Positions 1 through 3,964 of a stretch of DNA of 5,808 nt are shown here, in pieces. The first letter of the stretch is position 1. Each line of letters opens with the position of its first letter. The notes beneath the pieces were generated by a model. The model saw nothing but the letters and a program-made list of their open reading frames with translations, made no database searches and was not told the DNA's origin. Both the position numbers and the translations under genes were made by a program. Origin of the DNA: an uncultured Prevotellaceae bacterium (GTDB lineage: Bacteria; Bacteroidota; Bacteroidia; Bacteroidales; Bacteroidaceae); the NCBI GenBank assembly GCA_947303695.1, contig CAMYYX010000104.1:1-5808 (forward strand), read 5' to 3'.

Positions 1-180
1 GAAGGTGATCTCCGTTCAGAGATCCAGTTGAACATCAAGCGTCTGATGGATATTGGTTGCTATCGTGGAATCCGTCATCGTAATGGTCTTCCTGTTCGCG
101 GTCAGAGCACTAAGAACAATGCACGTACTCGTAAGGGTAAGAAGAAGACTGTTGCTAACAAGAAGAAGGCCACTAAGTAA
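1..180 (+). CDS. rpsM: 30S ribosomal protein S13, C-terminal part (5' end outside window)
   Basis: This is the last 59 codons of S13, open from the window edge to the TAA at 178-180. S13 sits in the head of the small subunit, contacts 16S rRNA and the subunit interface, and its basic C-terminal tail reaches toward the P-site tRNA. Visible here are the helical stretch RSEIQLNIKRLMDIGCYRG, the family signature RHRNGLPVRGQSTKNNART, and a very basic tail rich in Lys (GKKKTVANKKKATK). The frame is fixed by the match to S13 and by rpsK following 33 bp later in the usual alpha-operon order. The start codon and about half of the protein lie upstream of the window. Nothing seen suggests damage. Confidence 0.97.
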   Translation, partial: EGDLRSEIQLNIKRLMDIGCYRGIRHRNGLPVRGQSTKNNARTRKGKKKTVANKKKATK

Positions 181-213
181 AGTTTAACGTTTAAAGCTAA
201 AAGTTAAAAAGTC

Positions 214-606
214 ATGGCAAAGAAACAGGCAACAACTAACAAGAAAAGAAATGTCAAGGTTGATGCTGTTGGACAGCTTCACGTTCACAGTTCATTCAAC
301 AACATCATAGTATCCCTTGCTAACTCTGAGGGTCAGGTTATTTCTTGGTCATCAGCTGGTAAGATGGGATTCCGCGGAAGCAAGAAGAACACTCCTTACG
401 CTGCTCAGATGGCTGCAGAGGATTGTGCAAAGGTTGCTTACGATCTCGGTCTTCGCAAGGTTAAGGCATTCGTAAAGGGTCCAGGTAATGGTCGTGAGAG
501 CGCTATCCGCGCTTGCCACACAGCTGGTATCGAGGTAATGGAGATTGTTGATTGCACTCCACTTCCACACAACGGATGTCGTCCTCCAAAGCGTCGTCGC
601 GTATAA
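214..606 (+). CDS. rpsK: 30S ribosomal protein S11
   Basis: Complete 130-residue S11, the usual bacterial length. S11 is a platform protein of the 30S subunit that binds 16S rRNA near the decoding region. Recognisable blocks are VHSSFNNIIVSL (about residues 25-36), SAGKMGFRGSKKNTPYAAQ (47-65), VKGPGNGRES (about 88-97) and the C-terminal PHNGCRPPKRRRV. The Asn of the HNG motif is N120; the equivalent Asn is modified to isoaspartate in E. coli S11, so the site is conserved here. The ATG at 214 gives the expected N-terminus. It is preceded by an A/T-rich leader with no Shine-Dalgarno sequence, as is normal in Bacteroidota. The gene is co-transcribed with rpsM upstream and rpsD 74 bp downstream. 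Confidence 0.98.
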   Translation: MAKKQATTNKKRNVKVDAVGQLHVHSSFNNIIVSLANSEGQVISWSSAGKMGFRGSKKNTPYAAQMAAEDCAKVAYDLGLRKVKAFVKGPGNGRESAIRACHTAGIEVMEIVDCTPLPHNGCRPPKRRRV

Positions 607-613
607 TAAATTA

Positions 614-651
614 CGGAATGTCCGGTTAGTTCCGGAATATCCGGTTAATAT
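614..651 (+). repeat. 19-bp tandem repeat with hairpin potential in the rpsK-rpsD gap
   Basis: Two copies of a 19-bp unit lie head to tail at 614-632 and 633-651, with 15 of 19 positions identical (core CGGAATRTCCGGTTA). The second copy can form the hairpin CCGGA-ATA-TCCGG (632-644). The first TCCGG (621-625) can alternatively pair with CCGGA (632-636) across a 6-base loop, so the two folds exclude each other. This is the longest gap in the operon part of the window and sits just before the S4 gene. In E. coli S4 represses the alpha operon by binding mRNA, so a regulatory role is conceivable. That is inference only; no T-run follows, so it is not an intrinsic terminator. Confidence 0.7.
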
Positions 652-680
652 TCATTAATCAAAGAAATACATTTAGCAAA

Positions 681-1286
681 ATGGCTAGATATACAGGTCC
701 GAAATCAAGAATTGACCGTCGTTTTGGTGAAACCATCCTCGGTACAGAAAAAGTTTTGTCCAAGAGAAACTTCGCTCCTGGACAGCATGGCCACGATCGT
801 CGCAGAAAGCAGTCTGAGTACGGTGTCATGTTGGCAGAGAAGCAAAAGGCTAAGTACGCTTACGGTGTACTCGAGCGCCAGTTCCGTAATTTGTTTGAGA
901 AGGCTTCAAAGATGGAAGGTATTAAGGGTGAGAACCTCCTTCAGCTTCTTGAGAGCCGCCTTGACAACGTAGTTTATCGTCTCGGTTTAGCTCCAACTCG
1001 TCGTGCTGCTCGTCAGCTTGTTGGTCACAAGCACATCACTGTTGACGGTAAGGTGGTAAGCATCCCTTCTTTCTCTGTAAAGCCAGGACAGATTGTTGGT
1101 GTACGCGAGAAGTCAAAGTCTCTCGAGGTAATCGAGGCAAATCTCGCAGGTTTCAACCACAGCAAGTATCCTTGGATTGAGTGGGACAATGCAGCTAAGG
1201 CTGGTAAGTTCCTGCACCGTCCAGAGCGTGCAGATATTCCTGAGACCATCAAGGAGCAGTTAATCGTTGAGTTGTACTCTAAATAA
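681..1286 (+). CDS. rpsD: 30S ribosomal protein S4
   Basis: Complete 201-residue S4, a primary 16S rRNA-binding protein that nucleates assembly of the 30S body and lines the mRNA entry channel. The N-terminal domain begins MARYTGPKSRIDRRFGE. The S4 RNA-binding domain starts near residue 91 (ESRLDNVVYRLGLAPTRRAA) and runs to about 155 (HKHITVDGKVV, then VKPGQIVGVREKS). The protein has no cysteine, so it belongs to the zinc-free form of S4 rather than the four-Cys zinc-binding form. The ATG at 681 gives the canonical N-terminus; the leader is A/T-rich without a Shine-Dalgarno sequence. The stop is followed 11 bp later by rpoA. All AGA arginine codons fall within the first 42 codons, and the rest use CGT/CGC. 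Confidence 0.98.
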   Translation: MARYTGPKSRIDRRFGETILGTEKVLSKRNFAPGQHGHDRRRKQSEYGVMLAEKQKAKYAYGVLERQFRNLFEKASKMEGIKGENLLQLLESRLDNVVYRLGLAPTRRAARQLVGHKHITVDGKVVSIPSFSVKPGQIVGVREKSKSLEVIEANLAGFNHSKYPWIEWDNAAKAGKFLHRPERADIPETIKEQLIVELYSK

Positions 1287-1297
1287 TCATTAAATTA

Positions 1298-2290
1298 ATG
1301 GCGATATTAGCATTTCAAAAACCTGATAAAGTTGTAATGTTGGAGGCCAATGACAAGTTCGGCAAGTTCGAATTCCGTCCTCTTGAGCCTGGTTTCGGTA
1401 TTACTATCGGTAATAGCCTGCGCCGCATTCTACTTTCATCGCTCGAGGGTTATGCCATTAACACCATCCGTATTGATGGTGTGGAGCACGAATTCTCTTC
1501 TGTGCCCGGCGTAAAAGAAGACGTGACCAACATGATCTTGAATCTGAAGCAAGTTCGATTCAAGCAGATAGTAGATGAATTCGAGAACGAGAAAGTTTCT
1601 ATCACCGTTGAGAACTCTACAGAGTTCACAGCAGGTGATATCAACAAGTATCTGACTGGATTTGAAGTGTTAAACCCAGATTTGGTGATTTGTCATTTAG
1701 ATTCAAAAGCTTCAATGCAGATTGAGTTGACTATCAACAAGGGTCGTGGATACGTTCCTGCTGATGAGAATCGCCAGTTCTGCACTGATGTCAACGTTAT
1801 CGCAATTGACTCAATCTACACCCCAATCCGTAATGTTAAGTTCGCTGTAGAGCCTTATCGTGTTGAGCAGAAGACTGACTACGATAAGCTCGTCATCGAG
1901 GTTAGCACGGATGGTTCCATCCACCCAAAGGATGCACTCAAGGAAGCAGCAAAGATCCTGATTCATCACTTCATGCTCTTCTCTGACGAGAAGATCACTC
2001 TTGAGAACCCAGACATCGAGGGTAATCAGGAGTTTGATGAGGAGATTCTCCACATGCGCCAGTTGCTCAAGACACGTCTTGTTGACATGAACCTCTCTGT
2101 TCGTGCCCTCAACTGTCTTAAGGCTGCTGATGTCGATACACTCGGAGACCTCGTTCAGTACAATAAGACTGACCTCCTTAAGTTCCGTAACTTTGGTAAG
2201 AAATCGCTTTCAGAGCTTGATGATTTGCTCGAGAGTCTGAATCTGTCGTTTGGAACTGATATTACCAAGTATAAACTTAATCAAGATTAA
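1298..2290 (+). CDS. rpoA: DNA-directed RNA polymerase subunit alpha
   Basis: Complete 330-residue alpha subunit (E. coli 329). The alpha dimer scaffolds beta and beta-prime during RNA polymerase assembly, and its C-terminal domain contacts upstream DNA and activators. The N-terminal domain (about 1-235) shows FRPLEPGFGITIGNSLRRILLSS, the conserved assembly and dimerisation region, and KGRGYVPADEN. An acidic linker (EGNQEFDEE) leads to the C-terminal domain, about 255-320. That domain contains LSVRALNCLKAADVDTLGDL with R269 at the position of E. coli DNA-contacting R265, then FGKKSLSELDDLL, the helix-hairpin-helix region. The start is 11 bp after rpsD, with no Shine-Dalgarno sequence; rplQ follows after 8 bp. 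This is the normal alpha-operon placement linking polymerase and ribosome synthesis. Confidence 0.99.
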   Translation: MAILAFQKPDKVVMLEANDKFGKFEFRPLEPGFGITIGNSLRRILLSSLEGYAINTIRIDGVEHEFSSVPGVKEDVTNMILNLKQVRFKQIVDEFENEKVSITVENSTEFTAGDINKYLTGFEVLNPDLVICHLDSKASMQIELTINKGRGYVPADENRQFCTDVNVIAIDSIYTPIRNVKFAVEPYRVEQKTDYDKLVIEVSTDGSIHPKDALKEAAKILIHHFMLFSDEKITLENPDIEGNQEFDEEILHMRQLLKTRLVDMNLSVRALNCLKAADVDTLGDLVQYNKTDLLKFRNFGKKSLSELDDLLESLNLSFGTDITKYKLNQD

Positions 2291-2298
2291 AACTCAAA

Positions 2299-2814
2299 AT
2301 GAGACACAATAAGAAATTCAACCATCTGGGTCGTACTGCATCTCATCGTAATGCCATGCTCGCAAACATGGCTATCTCGCTGATCATGCACAAAAGAATC
2401 ACTACGACCCTCGCTAAGGCCAAGGCACTCAAGAAGTACGTTGAGCCACTGATCACACGTTCTAAGGATGATACAACAAATAGCCGTCGCGTAGTATTCA
2501 GCTATCTTCAGAACAAGTTCGCTGTTACTGAGCTCTTCAAGGTTATTTCAGAGAAGGTAGCTAACCGTCCTGGTGGTTACACTCGTATCATCAAGCTCGG
2601 AACTCGTCAGGGTGACGCTGCTGAGATGTGCTTCATCGAGCTCGTTGACTTCGATGAGAACATGGCTAAGGCACCAAAGGCTGCTAAGAAGACTCGTCGT
2701 AGCCGTAAGGCTGCTACTGCAGAGGCTCCAGCAGCAGAGGCACCAGTTGCAGAAGCTCCAGCTGCAGAGACTGCAGCAGAAGCACCAGCAACAGAGGAGC
2801 CAAAGGCTGAATAA
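2299..2814 (+). CDS. rplQ: 50S ribosomal protein L17 with Ala/Pro/Glu-rich C-terminal extension
   Basis: L17 of the large subunit, located near the polypeptide exit tunnel. The core (residues 1 to about 118) is typical: MRHNKKFNHLGRTASHRNAML, then ITTTLAKAKALKKYVEPLIT, RPGGYTRIIKLGTRQGDAAEMCFIELV. The protein is 171 residues against roughly 120-127 in E. coli and B. subtilis. The extra length is a low-complexity tail: a short basic patch (KAAKKTRRSRKAA) followed by repeated EAPAA-type pentads ending in an acidic EEPKAE. Tails of this kind are, as far as I know, common on L17 of Bacteroidota; their job is not established. The gene starts 8 bp after rpoA without a Shine-Dalgarno sequence, and the operon terminator begins about 30 bp after its stop. 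Confidence 0.98.
   Translation: MRHNKKFNHLGRTASHRNAMLANMAISLIMHKRITTTLAKAKALKKYVEPLITRSKDDTTNSRRVVFSYLQNKFAVTELFKVISEKVANRPGGYTRIIKLGTRQGDAAEMCFIELVDFDENMAKAPKAAKKTRRSRKAATAEAPAAEAPVAEAPAAETAAEAPATEEPKAE
2722..2766 (+). repeat. Three 15-bp coding repeats in the L17 tail (EAPxA pentads)
   Basis: Three in-frame 15-bp units at 2722-2736, 2737-2751 and 2752-2766 encode EAPAA, EAPVA and EAPAA. Degenerate copies follow (ETAA, EAPAT). Third positions differ between units (gct/gca, gag/gaa), so the repeat is better conserved as protein than as DNA. This suggests it is kept by selection on amino-acid composition rather than by very recent slippage. Confidence 0.75.
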
Positions 2815-2844
2815 AGTCCCGATAGCTTCATATAAGCTAAATAT

Positions 2845-2885
2845 AGATAGCGCTTTCCTGATTATAGGAAGGCGCTATTTTCTTT
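2845..2885 (+). terminator. Intrinsic terminator of the alpha operon
   Basis: A near-perfect inverted repeat has left arm ATAGCGCTTTCCT (2847-2859) and right arm AGGAAGGCGCTAT (2866-2878). It gives 13 pairs with one G-U, a 6-base loop (GATTAT), and possible extension by two more pairs outward. The right arm runs straight into TTTTCTTT (2878-2885 region). It lies about 30 bp after the rplQ stop, where the operon is expected to end. Confidence 0.93.
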
Positions 2886-3147
2886 ATGTGAAGACGAGAA
2901 ATACAGAATTACATAGTTTACATTGTACACATTTTATATAGAACAATTATCTCTACGTTTCACCTCCGTTCCAGGTCCGTTTCAGGGCCGTTTTGGATCC
3001 GTTTTCTAAAAGGGCAGTCGGAAGAATTGATGAAATAACCTAAAAGGGAATAGCCATTATTGTTATTATCTATCGGATTTAATATCAAGCGAATGTTAAT
3101 AAAGATTAATTATTCTTCATTGTTAGTTAAATCCACTTTTTTTTTAT
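2886..3147. other. Gene-free spacer between the alpha operon and the tRNA unit
   Basis: No convincing ORF was found on either strand. Apart from the 11-bp repeat array listed separately, the only structure noticed is the direct repeat CTAAAAGGG at 3006-3014 and 3040-3048, and a T9 run at 3137-3145 just upstream of the -7 box. Such a T-tract could help promoter activity, but that is an inference. Confidence 0.6.
2955..3009. repeat. Five degenerate 11-bp tandem repeats (CCGTTtCaggt-like)
   Basis: Units at 2955-2965 (ACGTTTCACCT), 2966-2976 (CCGTTCCAGGT), 2977-2987 (CCGTTTCAGGG), 2988-2998 (CCGTTTTGGAT) and 2999-3009 (CCGTTTTCTAA) are in exact 11-bp register. The first half (CCGTT) is almost invariant and the second half drifts. 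A period of 11 bp is close to one helical turn, so the motif would recur on one face of the DNA. The array is non-coding and lies between the operon terminator and the tRNA promoter. It could be an intergenic repeat family of the genome or a protein-binding array; I cannot tell which. Confidence 0.8.
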
Positions 3148-3155
3148 TACCTTTG
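3148..3155 (+). promoter_or_regulatory. Bacteroidota-type -7 promoter box (TACCTTTG) for the tRNA-Arg unit
   Basis: TACCTTTG matches the TAnnTTTG -7 element of the primary sigma factor of Bacteroidota exactly. The T9 tract and the sequence TTACCTTTGCA around it are typical of such promoters. A clear TTTG -33 element at the usual 19-21 bp spacing is not visible. A second, weaker box (CATCTTTG, 3159-3166) lies 11 bp downstream. Transcription would start near 3160-3175 and read through the structured leader into the tRNA. Confidence 0.7.
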
Positions 3156-3171
3156 CATCATCTTTGTGTCA

Positions 3172-3260
3172 GGCATAGCCAAGGAGGTGCATATTTATAT
3201 GCAGTTTTCCTCGCCACGGGAAAATATAAGCGAGTCTAATACAGCTCTTTTGGCTTATGG
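3172..3260 (+). ncRNA. Candidate structured RNA / tRNA leader of unknown function
   Basis: The segment between the promoter and the tRNA can close on itself. CATAGCCAA (3174-3182) pairs with TTGGCTTATG (3250-3259, one bulged T), and GAG (3184-3186) with CTC (3245-3247) extends the stem. Inside, GAGGTGCATA (3184-3193) pairs with TATGCA plus CCTC (3198-3203, 3209-3212) around a TTTA loop with a bulge. This includes the 16-bp DNA near-palindrome at 3188-3203. A competing hairpin is TTTTCC (3205-3210) with GGAAAA (3219-3224). Its loop TCGC (3211-3214) can pair with GCGA (3230-3233), which would make an H-type pseudoknot. I do not recognise a known class; a 6S-like or Bacteroidales-specific ncRNA is possible. 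It could be an independent RNA released by tRNA 5' processing or only a leader. Folding was done by eye. Confidence 0.45.
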
Positions 3261-3273
3261 AAAGGTTCGGTAG
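3199..3273 (+). CDS. Possible 24-codon leader ORF with a perfect Shine-Dalgarno sequence
   Basis: An ATG at 3199 opens a 24-codon frame (starts MQFSSPRENIS, ends AYGKVR) that stops at the TAG at 3271-3273, inside the tRNA gene (bases 8-10). AAGGAGGTG at 3181-3189 is a perfect 9-base complement of the 16S rRNA 3' end, 9 bases before the ATG. No other gene in the window has such a site. Against a real gene: the frame is short, its last codons are tRNA sequence, and the SD-like bases can be buried in the hairpin described for the leader RNA. The product resembles nothing I know. The SD match could instead serve the RNA itself, or be chance. Confidence 0.2.
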   Translation: MQFSSPRENISESNTALLAYGKVR

Positions 3274-3338
3274 CTCAGTTGGATTAGAGCAACAGCCTTC
3301 TAAGCTGTGGGTCCTGGGTTCGAGCCCCAGCCGAATCA
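3264..3338 (+). tRNA. tRNA-Arg (anticodon UCU)
   Basis: A full cloverleaf can be drawn. The acceptor is GGTTCGG (3264-3270) with CCGAATC (3331-3337), including one G-U pair at position 2-71. The D stem is GCTC/GAGC with a loop holding GG (3281-3282). The anticodon stem ACAGC/GCTGT (3292-3296, 3304-3308) has loop CTTCTAA and anticodon TCT (3299-3301). The variable loop has 5 bases. The T stem CTGGG/CCCAG has loop TTCGAGC. The discriminator is A3338. CCA is not encoded (CACA follows), so it must be added after transcription. The tRNA reads AGA/AGG arginine codons, which are frequent in the large gene at 3965 but rare in the ribosomal genes. Confidence 0.97.
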
Positions 3339-3344
3339 CAAAAA

Positions 3345-3362
3345 TCGGGTTCTTCCCGAACC
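3345..3362 (+). terminator. Weak hairpin after the tRNA, possible terminator or processing site
   Basis: TCGGG-TTCTT-CCCGA (3345-3359) forms a 5-bp GC-rich hairpin 6 bases after the tRNA. GGTTC-TTCCC-GAACC (3348-3362) is an alternative 5-bp fold over the same bases. No T-run follows, so it is not a canonical intrinsic terminator. Its position makes it the best candidate for the 3' end of the tRNA transcript. Confidence 0.35.
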
Positions 3363-3572
3363 AAATCGTAGATTTCTATTACCGATAACAATATATCCTT
3401 AACAAGGAATATACCGATGCAAAAATGCATAGAAGAATAATTATATACCAGAATAACGACGATGGCATAGTAATATGTCATTCAAGGAATCTGTTAGTAA
3501 ATATTTTACTTGACAATTAGTAATAGTGCCATGAGGGGCAAATGACAGTATAAATGTTAAAACGTTGGTATT
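3363..3572. other. Gene-free spacer upstream of the receiver gene
   Basis: No credible coding sequence was found. It is A/T-rich. The notable element is a hairpin at 3392-3413 (CCTT-AAC-AAGG core with A/T flanks) bracketed by the direct repeat TACCGAT (3380-3386 and 3412-3418). A small TGCC/GGCA inverted repeat lies at 3527-3540. No TAnnTTTG box was found, so the promoter of the receiver gene is not identified. TTGACA at 3510-3515 has no matching -10 element and is not expected to matter in this phylum. Confidence 0.55.
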
Positions 3573-3953
3573 ATGAAGAAATGTATTATCGTAGATGATG
3601 TTGCTCTTAACATCGTATTAGCACAGAAGATGCTGACCTCGCTCAAGTTGGATATGAGCATGGCGGTTAATGGTCAGCAAGCTTGTGATATGATCAGAAA
3701 CGGTTATGAGCCTGATGTCATGATTCTTGATCTCATGATGCCTATAATGGATGGTTTTCAGGTGCTCGAGGAGATCCGTAGTGGAAGATGCGGTAATAAG
3801 GATTTGCCGATAATAATCCTGTCTGCGCTTAACCGTGAAGAAGACGTAAATCGTGCAATGTCTTTAGGTGCAAATGATTTTGTTACCAAGCCGATTATTA
3901 TGAATCGTCTTATCAATGCTGTGAAGACGGCATTGGGAGAACCGGAAAATTAG
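3573..3953 (+). CDS. Stand-alone response-regulator receiver (CheY-like) protein
   Basis: This 126-residue protein consists of one receiver (REC) domain and nothing else. REC domains accept a phosphoryl group on an Asp from a histidine kinase and change conformation to control a partner. All key residues are visible: acidic pair D8-D9 (IIVDD), phospho-acceptor D53 (VMILDLMMPIMDG), S84 in the T/S position (IIILSA), switch aromatic F103, and K106 followed by P107 (FVTKP). The VDDVALN start is like receiver domains of hybrid kinases. There is no output domain, so it must act by protein contact or as a phosphorelay intermediate. No kinase gene is in the window. The start is fixed by an in-frame stop at 3558-3560 and only one ATG. 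It ends 11 bp before the large secreted-protein gene, suggesting co-transcription. Confidence 0.93.
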   Translation: MKKCIIVDDVALNIVLAQKMLTSLKLDMSMAVNGQQACDMIRNGYEPDVMILDLMMPIMDGFQVLEEIRSGRCGNKDLPIIILSALNREEDVNRAMSLGANDFVTKPIIMNRLINAVKTALGEPEN

Positions 3954-3964
3954 AATATGAGCAA

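Noticed and set aside
2573..2941. Plus-strand ORF of 122 codons overlapping rplQ
   Set aside because: It is an out-of-frame shadow of rplQ, its Leu/Gln-rich sequence comes from the Ala-rich tail repeats, and it runs through the terminator.
2955..3009. CRISPR array
   Set aside because: The 11-bp units are directly adjacent, with no spacers of 25-40 bp and no cas genes.
3172..3260. SRP RNA or tmRNA
   Set aside because: The conserved SRP tetraloop region (GGAAGCAGCC-like) and the tmRNA tRNA-like ends with tag frame are both absent.
3284..3481. Minus-strand ORF of 65 codons over the tRNA
   Set aside because: Its start-distal half is the antisense of the tRNA-Arg gene (the common spurious GARTQDPQLRR-type translation), and the rest is A/T-rich spacer.
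3510..3538. TTGACA at 3510-3515 as a -35 promoter element
   Set aside because: No -10 element lies at the right distance, and Bacteroidota primary promoters use TTTG / TAnnTTTG instead.
3338..3572. Attachment site of an integrated element at the tRNA 3' end
   Set aside because: No integrase or direct repeat of the tRNA 3' half is in the window; only 7-8 bases downstream resemble the acceptor strand, which is too little.
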